The notes beneath the pieces are model-generated. The model was not told the origin of the DNA. It was given only the letters and a program-made list of their open reading frames with translations, and did no database searches. This document shows positions 20,896 through 28,316 of a DNA stretch of 64,000 nucleotides, piece by piece; position 1 is the first letter of the stretch, and each line of letters opens with the position of its first letter. This DNA comes from Novimethylophilus kurashikiensis (lineage in GTDB: Bacteria > Pseudomonadota > Gammaproteobacteria > Burkholderiales > Methylophilaceae). The position numbers and the translations under genes were made by a program. The stretch spans positions 173,416-237,415 of the forward strand of contig NZ_BDOQ01000013.1 in NCBI RefSeq assembly GCF_003112435.1, read 5' to 3'.

Positions 20896-20904
20896 AAGTA
20901 GAAT
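20877..20904 (+). promoter_or_regulatory. Strong sigma-70-type promoter for the riboswitch-motA unit
   Basis: TTGACA (20877-20882) and TAGAAT (20899-20904) are separated by 16 bases. The predicted start, about 20911, lies just before the c-di-GMP aptamer. This is the best consensus promoter I found in the window. Confidence 0.75.
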
Positions 20905-20913
20905 TCCCTCATC

Positions 20914-21020
20914 ACTGTTAACGGCTAACTTGTCGAAAGGCAAGGGCGCAAAGTCACCGGTCTAACGAGAGAACTCCTTGCGAGATTTCTCCATGACGGC
21001 GGGACCGCCAGTATCAAAGG
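20914..21020 (+). ncRNA. Class I cyclic-di-GMP riboswitch (GEMM-I) upstream of motA
   Basis: The conserved GEMM core is readable. A hairpin CTTGTC-GAAA-GGCAAG (20929-20944) has the GAAA tetraloop. It is followed by GGGCGCAAAG, then ACCGGTCTAA with the tetraloop-receptor strand, and the partner ATGAC (20993-20997) closing the second stem, then GGCGGGACCGCC. The GTC...GAC pairing is the variant seen in deltaproteobacterial members. A GGATGG/CCATCC hairpin (21018-21041) and TTCGGG/CCCGAA (21057-21071) in the remaining leader are possible expression-platform elements. The switch direction (on or off) cannot be told from the sequence. Confidence 0.87.
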
Positions 21021-21104
21021 ATGGACCGTAGCGTCCCATCCAGGCTGTCTCTCATTCGGGCTCCCCGAAGCGGTGAATAAGCCCCTTTCGACAATAACAA
21101 GAAA

Positions 21105-21962
21105 ATGAAATTGATCCTCGGGGCGATGGTTATCATCGGCTGTATTCTCGGCGGTTACGTCTGGGAAGAAGGCAAAATTCTTGCACTGGTACAACCTGCC
21201 GAATTAGTCATTATCGGCGGTTCGGCGCTGGGTGCGTTCATCATTTCCAACTCGGTTCACACCCTGAAAAAATGCCTGCATGGGCTGGGAGAGCTGTTCA
21301 CGGGGTCTAAATATAACCGCGCGCTTTATACCGAAACCCTGTCCCTGCTTTATGCCATCCTGCAGAAAGTACGCAAGGAGGGCATGATGGGGATCGAGTC
21401 GGATGTCGACGATCCTTATCGTAGCCCGGTATTCGCGCGGTTTCCCAAGGTGCTGGCGCACAAACGTATCGTCGATTTCATCCGTGATTACTTCCTGATC
21501 ATGACCAGCGGTGTCATGAATGTGTACGAGATCGAAAACCTGATCGAGGTCGACATGGAAGCTTCCGCTCATGCTGCCCGGAAGCCGCACCAGGCCTTGA
21601 CCTTCCTCTCAGACTCATTGCCTGCGTTCGGGATCGTCGCAGCAGTGATGGGCGTGGTTGTCACCATGGGTGCCATTGGCGGGCCGCCGGAAGTGCTGGG
21701 GCACAAGGTGGCCGCCGCACTGGTAGGTACTTTCCTGGGCATTCTGCTCTCTTACGGTTTTCTGGGTCCGGCGGCCAAGTACATGGAAAGCATCGCCGAG
21801 GATGAGGAGCAATACTTCACCTGCATCAAGACCTGCATCATCGCGCATCTCAACGGTTATCCGGCCAAGATGGCGATAGAGTTCGCTCGCGTCTCTATTG
21901 CACCCGATATCAGGCCTTCTTCGACAGAGCTCGACCAGCTCCTGCAATCAGCTAAATATTAA
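21105..21962 (+). CDS. motA: MotA-type flagellar stator subunit, orphan (no motB beside it)
   Basis: The 285-residue protein looks like flagellar MotA, the four-helix proton-channel stator subunit of the inner membrane. Functional residues fall at the same numbers as in E. coli: Arg90 and Glu98 in the cytoplasmic torque loop (QKVRKEGMMGIES), Pro173 (SDSLPAFGIVAAVMGVV) and Pro222 (LLSYGFLGPAAKYMES). Nothing suggests decay. motB normally follows immediately, but here hisC lies downstream and no peptidoglycan-binding stator partner is in the window. The Shine-Dalgarno sequence is weak. The gene has its own promoter and a c-di-GMP riboswitch leader. Confidence 0.92.
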   Translation: MKLILGAMVIIGCILGGYVWEEGKILALVQPAELVIIGGSALGAFIISNSVHTLKKCLHGLGELFTGSKYNRALYTETLSLLYAILQKVRKEGMMGIESDVDDPYRSPVFARFPKVLAHKRIVDFIRDYFLIMTSGVMNVYEIENLIEVDMEASAHAARKPHQALTFLSDSLPAFGIVAAVMGVVVTMGAIGGPPEVLGHKVAAALVGTFLGILLSYGFLGPAAKYMESIAEDEEQYFTCIKTCIIAHLNGYPAKMAIEFARVSIAPDIRPSSTELDQLLQSAKY

Positions 21963-21970
21963 TGTCTGAT

Positions 21971-21997
21971 CGGCGGCGGCTAAACTAGCCAGCCGCC
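21971..21997 (+). terminator. Hairpin after motA, possible terminator
   Basis: GCGGCGGCT pairs perfectly with AGCCGCCGC over a nine-base loop. There is no T-run (TTGCCTCC follows), so intrinsic termination is uncertain; it may instead shape the hisC leader. Confidence 0.5.
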
Positions 21998-22013
21998 GCT
22001 TGCCTCCATTAAA

Positions 22014-22093
22014 ATGAAGCGTCTTGGGTGGGATGATTTCCACCCAACTCGCATTGGTGCGCCGATGCTTCTGCCAATTACAGGACGCTTCAT
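22014..22093 (+). promoter_or_regulatory. Structured three-helix leader of hisC sequestering its start
   Basis: ATGAAGCGTC (22014-22023) is perfectly complementary to GACGCTTCAT (22084-22093), which covers part of the AGGA ribosome-binding site and the start codon of hisC. Inside lie two more hairpins: TTGGGTGG/CCACCCAA and GCATTGG-TGCG-CCGATGC. The single strand TGCCAAT near 22073-22079 can pair instead with ATTGG of the last hairpin, giving a possible switch. It matches no riboswitch class I recognise. The region is also open in the hisC frame. Confidence 0.6.
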
Positions 22094-23198
22094 GAAGAAT
22101 CTCACCCAAATCGTTCCATCCCATGTGCGCGGAATTGCGCCTTATCAGCCGGGCAAGCCTATTTCAGAGCTGGCACGGGAAATGGGGTTGGAGGAGGGGA
22201 GCATCGTCAAGCTTGCGTCCAACGAGAATCCGCTAGGAGTTAGCCCGAAAGCCTTGGCAGCCATGGCGGCAACCCTGCAGGATATTGCCCGCTATCCCGA
22301 CGGCAACGGTTTCGTGCTTAAAGACGCTATCAGTCGCAAGTACGGCATTGCACAATCGCAAATCGTCCTGGGCAACGGCTCCAACGATGTCCTGGAATTG
22401 GCTGCACGCGCTTTCCTGTCGCCAGGAACGGAAGTGGTGTTCTCCCAGCATGCTTTCGCGGTGTATCCATTGGTGACGCAAGCGATCGGTGCAGTCGGCG
22501 TCATGACGCCTGCCAAGAACTACGGGCACGACCTTGATGCGATGCTGGCCGCTATAACGCAAAATACGCGCATGATTTTCGTGGCCAACCCGAACAATCC
22601 GACTGGGACGTGGATTGACAAGCAAGCGCTGCATGCATTTCTCTCCAAGGTTCCTAACGATGTCATGGTGGTACTGGACGAAGCCTACGACGAATACCTG
22701 CCCGACGATCTCAAGTCCGAGGCCATCGGCTGGATCGCCGAATTCGACAACCTTATCCTGACGCGGACTTTGTCCAAGGCTTACGGATTGGCGGGGTTGC
22801 GCGTGGGGTTCCTGGTCGCCAATGCAGCGGTGGCCGACATGATTAACCGCGTGCGCCAGCCTTTCAACGTCAACAATGTTGCTCTGGCTGCAGCTGCAGC
22901 TGTGCTGGACGATGAGGATTTCGTGCGCCGCACACGCGAACTCAACGATGCTGGCATGAAGCAGCTGACCGAGGGGGTGGCGCGTCTTGGGCTGGAATAC
23001 ATTCCATCCTACGGCAATTTCGTTTGCGTTCGCGTCGAGAACGCCATGGAGGTCTACCGCAAGCTGTTGCAAAAGGGCGTGATCGTGCGCCCCGTAGGCA
23101 ATTACGAATTACCCGATTTCCTGCGTGTCAGCATTGGGCTTGAAAGCGAGAACGCGCGCTTTCTCCAAGCGCTAGAAGAGGTGTTGCAGGGCCGCTAA
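22092..23198 (+). CDS. hisC: Histidinol-phosphate aminotransferase
   Basis: HisC converts imidazole acetol phosphate to histidinol phosphate and may also transaminate aromatic keto acids, consistent with its place after pheA. The 368-residue PLP enzyme has KLASNENPLGVSPKAL, FVANPNNPTGTW, VLDEAYDEY and the PLP lysine at about residue 229 (TLSKAYGLAGLRVGF). The ATG at 22092, preceded by AGGA, gives the family-typical N-terminus before IAPYQPGKPISELARE. An in-frame ATG at 22014 would add 26 unlikely residues. The start codon lies in a long inverted repeat, suggesting translational control. Confidence 0.95.
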   Translation: MKNLTQIVPSHVRGIAPYQPGKPISELAREMGLEEGSIVKLASNENPLGVSPKALAAMAATLQDIARYPDGNGFVLKDAISRKYGIAQSQIVLGNGSNDVLELAARAFLSPGTEVVFSQHAFAVYPLVTQAIGAVGVMTPAKNYGHDLDAMLAAITQNTRMIFVANPNNPTGTWIDKQALHAFLSKVPNDVMVVLDEAYDEYLPDDLKSEAIGWIAEFDNLILTRTLSKAYGLAGLRVGFLVANAAVADMINRVRQPFNVNNVALAAAAAVLDDEDFVRRTRELNDAGMKQLTEGVARLGLEYIPSYGNFVCVRVENAMEVYRKLLQKGVIVRPVGNYELPDFLRVSIGLESENARFLQALEEVLQGR

Positions 23199-23201
23199 GC
23201 G

Positions 23202-23825
23202 TTATTCCTCGCGCTTGCGAAGACCATTCAGTAGCATGTCTATCATGCCCGGCGCTTCGTCTGCTAGCGAAAATAAACCGGGATTCAGCACCCAGCATGT
23301 AATCAGGCCGCTAATGTAGGCATACCAGGCGAACGCGGTAATTTGCGGGTTAATCGTGGCAGGGATGAGCCCCTGTTCCCGTGCGGTAGTAATGGCTGTT
23401 TCAATGCTGCAAATGCATTCGCTACGACGTTGCAGCTCATGCTCACGGCCGATTTCCATGTCGGCCACCAGTTCGCACTTGTGCTTCACGATATCGAATA
23501 CGCGACAGGTTTGCGCATCCTGTGCCACCAGCGACAGCACGCTGATAGCGGAGTTGCGCAAATAATTCAGTGGGTCGTCCAACTGATTCGCACTTAACTT
23601 GTCTACCATCTCATCGATGGGCAGCTTCACGCGCTCCAGCATGGCATGGACGAGGTCAGCCTTATCCTTGAAATGCCAATAAATGGCCCCGCGCGTGACG
23701 CCTGCTGCACTGGCGATTTCTGCCAGCGAAGCACGAGCCACCCCTTTTTCATTAAAAACTATTTCCGCCGCGTCCAGTAACTGGCTACGTGTGACCTCGG
23801 CATTTTCTTTGGTGCGCCTAACCAT
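23202..23825 (-). CDS. acrR: AcrR/TtgR-like TetR-family repressor of the RND efflux operon
   Basis: The 207-residue protein has an N-terminal TetR helix-turn-helix (ASLAEIASAAGVTRGAIYWHFKDKADL) almost identical to that of AcrR and TtgR, and a variable ligand-binding domain with KHKCELVADMEIG, comparable to the FHKCEFVGEM region of AcrR. It is divergent from the acrA-like gene, with the palindromic operator between them. It should repress the efflux operon and itself, and be released by hydrophobic ligands. Its ATG has AAGGA a little far upstream. Confidence 0.9.
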   Translation of the reverse strand: MVRRTKENAEVTRSQLLDAAEIVFNEKGVARASLAEIASAAGVTRGAIYWHFKDKADLVHAMLERVKLPIDEMVDKLSANQLDDPLNYLRNSAISVLSLVAQDAQTCRVFDIVKHKCELVADMEIGREHELQRRSECICSIETAITTAREQGLIPATINPQITAFAWYAYISGLITCWVLNPGLFSLADEAPGMIDMLLNGLRKREE

Positions 23826-23853
23826 CGATAAGAATCATCCTTAGGAATTTCTT

Positions 23854-23877
23854 TACATACATGCGTGTATGTATGTA
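23854..23877. promoter_or_regulatory. AcrR-type operator palindrome
   Basis: TACATACAT and ATGTATGTA are perfect inverted half-sites around a six-base GCGTGT core, 24 bp in all. From memory, the E. coli acrR-acrA operator has the same half-sites and the same spacing. It lies between the divergent regulator and the efflux genes. Confidence 0.88.
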
Positions 23878-23924
23878 AGATTAGCATAATACTGCCGCTC
23901 AAGCAATATATCAAGGATGCTAAC

Positions 23925-25121
23925 ATGCTGATTGTGAATAAGAAGTTTTATCTACGCCCTGTATTGGCCGCGACTGCGGCTGCTTTGGCAATCGGCCTAG
24001 CCGGTTGCAAAGGTAAAAATAACGACGCCCAGCACAGCGGCATGGAAAGGCCCACCCCTGAAGTGGCGGCGCTTACCGTTCAGTCGCAGACCGTGCCTGT
24101 AACACTGGAATACACCGGACAAATTGCCGGCGTGCGCGACGTCGAAGTGCGCGGCCGCGTCACCGGTATCCTTCTTAGACGTAACTACACAGAGGGCGCC
24201 CCGGTGAAAGCCGGACAATCCCTGTTTACCATCGATCCTGCACCTTACCAGGCAGCGTTGGCCCGCGCCGAGGCCGATCTCGGCAGTGCCGAAGCCCGCA
24301 AGGCCCAGGCCGAACGAGATGCTGCACGCCTCAAGCCTTTGATCGAGGCTCACGCCATTGCCCAGAAGGACTACGACGATGCGGTCTCCGCGGTGCAAAT
24401 TGCCGCTGCCGACGTTAAGTCTTACCAGGCACGCGTCACGGATGCCAAGCTTAACCTGACCTATACGCGCGTCGATGCGCCGATTTCCGGCATCGCCAGC
24501 CGCAATCTCGTCACGGAAGGCACGCTGGTCTCCGGCCCCGACGTGTTGCTCACCACGGTGACGCAGATGGACCCGATCTACGCGAGCTTCGGCATTTCCG
24601 ACAACGAGCGCCTGCGCCTCGATGCCGATGCCAATAGCGGCCGCCTCGTACTGCCCAAGGACGGCAAGTTCGACGTAGCGGTCAAGCTCGCCGACGGCAG
24701 CATGTACCCCAAGCAGGGCAAGATGAATTTCAACGATATCCGGATCAGCACCGCGACGGGGACCAGCGACGCCCGTGCCGAACTGCCCAATCCCCATGGT
24801 TTCCTGCGGCCGGGACAATTCGTGCGTGTCGAGCTGAGCGGCGCCAAGCGCGTGAACGCCATCCTGGTGCCACAGCGTGCAGTGCTGGAAGGCCCACAAG
24901 GCAAGTTTGTGTACGTCGCCACCGCCGACAACAAGGCCGAGTCTCGGCCCGTGGAAGTGGGCGAATGGACGAACGAGTCGTGGGTCATCAACAAGGGGCT
25001 GCAAGCCGGCGACCGCGTGATCGTGGACGGCGTGCTCAAGATCGGTCCGGGCGCCCCCGTGAAGGTATCCAACCTCAGCGCACAATCCACGACTGCCCCG
25101 GCGCCTGCCGGCAAGCATTAA
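23925..25121 (+). CDS. acrA: RND efflux periplasmic adaptor lipoprotein (AcrA/MexA-like)
   Basis: The adaptor bridges the inner-membrane pump and the outer-membrane channel. The protein (398 residues) has a lipoprotein signal with lipobox GLAGC, then the barrel-sandwich/lipoyl half-motif VRGRVTGILLRRNYTEGAPVKAGQSLFTIDP, an alpha-helical hairpin (about 105-170), the second lipoyl half VDAPISGIASRNLVTEGTLVS, and membrane-proximal segments. The ATG at 23925 has AAGGA upstream; the GTG at 23865 lies in the operator and is rejected. The next gene starts 12 bases downstream. Confidence 0.94.
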   Translation: MLIVNKKFYLRPVLAATAAALAIGLAGCKGKNNDAQHSGMERPTPEVAALTVQSQTVPVTLEYTGQIAGVRDVEVRGRVTGILLRRNYTEGAPVKAGQSLFTIDPAPYQAALARAEADLGSAEARKAQAERDAARLKPLIEAHAIAQKDYDDAVSAVQIAAADVKSYQARVTDAKLNLTYTRVDAPISGIASRNLVTEGTLVSGPDVLLTTVTQMDPIYASFGISDNERLRLDADANSGRLVLPKDGKFDVAVKLADGSMYPKQGKMNFNDIRISTATGTSDARAELPNPHGFLRPGQFVRVELSGAKRVNAILVPQRAVLEGPQGKFVYVATADNKAESRPVEVGEWTNESWVINKGLQAGDRVIVDGVLKIGPGAPVKVSNLSAQSTTAPAPAGKH

Positions 25122-25133
25122 GGAGCGCGGCGC

Positions 25134-28100
25134 ATGTTCTCCAAATTTTTTATCGACCGCCCGATTTTCGCGGCGGTGTTGTCCATCTTCATCGTCATCG
25201 CCGGCCTGGCGTCGATCAAGATTTTGCCGATCGCGCAATATCCTGAAATCGCGCCGCCGGTCGTCACAGTGCGCGCCGTGTATCCGGGTGCCTCGGCCGA
25301 AGTTATCGAGCAAACCGTTGCTTCTCCGCTGGAGTCGCAGATCAACGGCGTGGAAGACATGATGTATATGAGCTCCACCTCGGCCTCCAACGGTGTGCTC
25401 GAAATCCAGGTGACGTTCAACATCGGTGCCGATGCCGACAAGGCGGCGCTCAACGTCAATAATCGCGTCAAGCAAGCCGAAGCGCGGTTGCCGGAAGAAG
25501 TGCGGCGGCAGGGCGTGACGGTGGAGAAGGGTTCGTCGTCCTTCCTGCAGGTGATCGCCTTCTATTCGCCCAACGACCGCTACGACAACCTGTTCATCAG
25601 CAACTACGTCACGATGAACGTGCTGGACCGCATCAAGCGCATTCCCGGCACCACCAACGTGCAGATTTTCGGCGCGAAGGACTACGCCATGCGCATCTGG
25701 CTGAAGCCGGAACGCATGACCAACCTGGGTGTTTCGGTCGCTGAAGTCGCCGCGGCCATCCGCGCCCAGAACGCGCAGTTCGCGCCCGGCAAGATCGGCC
25801 AGCCGCCGACCGAGCACGGGCAGGAGCTGGTCTATACCATCACGGCACAAGGCCGCTTGTCCGATCCCAAGCAGTTCGAGCAGATCATCGTGCGTTCGGA
25901 CAACAAGGGTTCGCAGATTCGCCTGAGCGACATCGCTCGCGTCGAGCTGGGCTCCAAGGATTACGACTTCGTCGGCCGGGTGAACGGCAAGCAGGCCACG
26001 CTAGTCGGCGTGTTCCTGCAGCCAGGCTCCAATGCGCTTGGCGTCGCGGACGAAGTCAACAAGACCGTGGCCGAGCTGGCGCAAAGCTTCCCGGCTGGGC
26101 TGGAACGTGCCGTGGTGTATGACACGACGCGATTCGTGCGCGTCTCCATCCACGAGGTGGTGAAGACGCTGTTCGAAGCCATGGTGCTGGTGTTCCTGGT
26201 GGTGCTCTTGTTCCTGCAGAACATTCGGGCCACGCTGATCCCTACGCTGGCCGTGCCGGTGTCGCTCATCGGGACGTTCGCCGGGTTGCATATGCTCGGC
26301 TATTCCATCAATACGCTGACCTTGTTCGGCATGGTGCTCTCTATCGGTATCGTGGTGGACGACGCCATCGTGGTGTTGGAAAACGCTGAGCGGCTCATGC
26401 ACGAACACAACATGACGCCGCGCGAGGCGGCCATTGAGGCCATGCGTGAGGTGACCGGCCCTGTCATCGCCATCATGCTGGTGCTGACGGCCGTGTTCGT
26501 GCCTATCGCCTTCATGGGCGGCCTGGCGGGCGAGCTGTATCGCCAGTTTGCGATCACCATTTCCATCTCGGTGATCATTTCCGCCATGGTGGCGCTGACG
26601 CTGACGCCCGCACTGTGCGCCATCATCCTGCGTCCGGAGCACAAGCAGGTAGGGCGTTTCTTCCAAGCTTTCAACCGCTTCTTCCACTGGCTCACGCATC
26701 GCTATACTGGCGGTGTGGCTTGGTTGATCCGCCGCAGCGCCATCGGTGTGCTGCTGTTCCTTGCCATGGTCGCGGTCACGGTGCAGCTGTGGCGCACCAC
26801 GCCGACCTCGCTGGTGCCGGACGAAGACCAGGGCTATTACATCGCCGCCGTATTCCTGCCGGACGGCGCCAGCCTGGAACGTACCGACCGCGTCGTGAAT
26901 CAGGTGACGGACATCATCCATTCCAACCCCAACAGCCAGTACTCAGTGGCCTTCACCGGCATGGACTTCCTCGGCGGTTCGTTCAAGAACAGCGCCGCGA
27001 CGATCTTCTCGTCGCAAAAGCCCTGGGAAGAACGCAACATGCCGAGCGCCGCAATGGTGGGCGAATTGTTCGGCAAGACCGCGGGCATCAAGGAAGCGCT
27101 GGTGCTGGCTTTCAACCCGCCTGCCATCTTCGGCCTGGGGAATGCGGGCGGCTTCGAGGTCAACATCCAGAACAAGGGGGAGGGCGGTGCCAAGCGCTTG
27201 AGCGAAGTGACCCAGGAATTCATCGGCAAGGCTTCCAAGGATCCTAGCTTCGCCTTCGTCCAGACCTTGTGGCGCGCCAACACGCCGCAGCTTTACGTGG
27301 ACGTGGACCGCAGCCGTGCCGCGGCGTTGAACGTCAACTTGCAGGATATCTTCGATACCTTGTCGGCCACGCTGGGGACCTTCTACGTCAACGACTTCAA
27401 CAAGTTCGGCCGCACCTGGCAGGTGCTGATGTCTGCGGACGAGCAATACCGCCGCAAACCTGAGGACATCAACAACCTCTACGTCCGCTCGGCCACGGGG
27501 AAAATGGTGCCGATGTCGGCCGTGGCAACGGTCAAATACAGCACCGGTCCGGATACATTGACGCGCTTTAACAACCTGCCTTCGGTCAAGTTGTTCGGTA
27601 ATGCTGCGCCCGGTGTCAGCTCCGGCGAAGCGATCGCCCGTGTCGAGAAGTTGATGAAGGAAACGCTACCGGCCGACTTCACTTACGAATGGAGCGGTGC
27701 GTCGTACCAGGAAAAACGCACGGGCGGGGCGTCCAACGTGGCGCTGGTCCTGGCGGCTATCATGATGTTCTTTATCCTGGCCGCACTGTACGAGCACTGG
27801 CTGCTGCCGTTCTCGGTGCTGCTGGCGCTGCCGTTCGGCGTGTTCGGCGCGCTCGCCATCGTCTGGTTGCGCAATCTGGTGTTCGGCCTGCTGTTCCCTG
27901 GCGTGCCGATCCCGCCGCTCACCAACGACGTGTATTTCCAGATCGGCCTGGTGACGCTGCTGGGCCTGGCAGCCAAGAACGCGATCCTGATCGTTGAATT
28001 CGCGCTGATGAAACAAAAGGAAGACAACATGCCGATCCGCGAAGCCGTGCTGGAAGCAGCCCGTCTGCGCTTCCGTCCGATCTTGATGACCTCGATGGCC

Positions 28101-28316
28101 TTCATCCTGGGCGTGGTGCCGCTGGCGCTATCGACCGGGGCGGGCGCCGGGGCGCGACAATCGGTGGGTACGGGCGTCATGGGCGGCATGCTGGCCGCGA
28201 CCTTCCTGGCGATCTTCTTCGTGCCGCTGTTCTTCAAGCTGCTCGACGTGCAGCACGAGACACCGGAACAAAAAGACGCCCGCAACGGCAACTCCAAGGA
28301 CAATACGCATGAATAA
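25134..28316 (+). CDS. acrB: RND multidrug efflux pump, inner-membrane transporter (AcrB/MexB-like)
   Basis: The 1060-residue HAE1-type RND pump exports hydrophobic compounds using proton motive force. It begins FSKFFIDRPIFAAVLS, a family hallmark. The proton-relay Asp-Asp pair is in GMVLSIGIVVDDAIVVLEN and the matching lysine in LLGLAAKNAILIVEFA. ALTLTPALCAIIL and the C-terminal PILMTSMAFILGVVPLA are present. Length and domains are complete (12 predicted membrane helices, two periplasmic loops). GGAGCGCGGC precedes the ATG. It overlaps the next gene by eight bases. Confidence 0.97.
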   Translation: MFSKFFIDRPIFAAVLSIFIVIAGLASIKILPIAQYPEIAPPVVTVRAVYPGASAEVIEQTVASPLESQINGVEDMMYMSSTSASNGVLEIQVTFNIGADADKAALNVNNRVKQAEARLPEEVRRQGVTVEKGSSSFLQVIAFYSPNDRYDNLFISNYVTMNVLDRIKRIPGTTNVQIFGAKDYAMRIWLKPERMTNLGVSVAEVAAAIRAQNAQFAPGKIGQPPTEHGQELVYTITAQGRLSDPKQFEQIIVRSDNKGSQIRLSDIARVELGSKDYDFVGRVNGKQATLVGVFLQPGSNALGVADEVNKTVAELAQSFPAGLERAVVYDTTRFVRVSIHEVVKTLFEAMVLVFLVVLLFLQNIRATLIPTLAVPVSLIGTFAGLHMLGYSINTLTLFGMVLSIGIVVDDAIVVLENAERLMHEHNMTPREAAIEAMREVTGPVIAIMLVLTAVFVPIAFMGGLAGELYRQFAITISISVIISAMVALTLTPALCAIILRPEHKQVGRFFQAFNRFFHWLTHRYTGGVAWLIRRSAIGVLLFLAMVAVTVQLWRTTPTSLVPDEDQGYYIAAVFLPDGASLERTDRVVNQVTDIIHSNPNSQYSVAFTGMDFLGGSFKNSAATIFSSQKPWEERNMPSAAMVGELFGKTAGIKEALVLAFNPPAIFGLGNAGGFEVNIQNKGEGGAKRLSEVTQEFIGKASKDPSFAFVQTLWRANTPQLYVDVDRSRAAALNVNLQDIFDTLSATLGTFYVNDFNKFGRTWQVLMSADEQYRRKPEDINNLYVRSATGKMVPMSAVATVKYSTGPDTLTRFNNLPSVKLFGNAAPGVSSGEAIARVEKLMKETLPADFTYEWSGASYQEKRTGGASNVALVLAAIMMFFILAALYEHWLLPFSVLLALPFGVFGALAIVWLRNLVFGLLFPGVPIPPLTNDVYFQIGLVTLLGLAAKNAILIVEFALMKQKEDNMPIREAVLEAARLRFRPILMTSMAFILGVVPLALSTGAGAGARQSVGTGVMGGMLAATFLAIFFVPLFFKLLDVQHETPEQKDARNGNSKDNTHE

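Noticed and set aside
22014..22093. Hammerhead ribozyme reading of the hisC leader
   Set aside because: It has a three-way junction, but the conserved CUGAUGA and GAAA core sequences are absent.
23997..25850. 617-codon antisense open frame over acrA/acrB
   Set aside because: Low-complexity His/Arg/Gly-rich translation, with no family motif; a codon-bias shadow of the real genes on the other strand.
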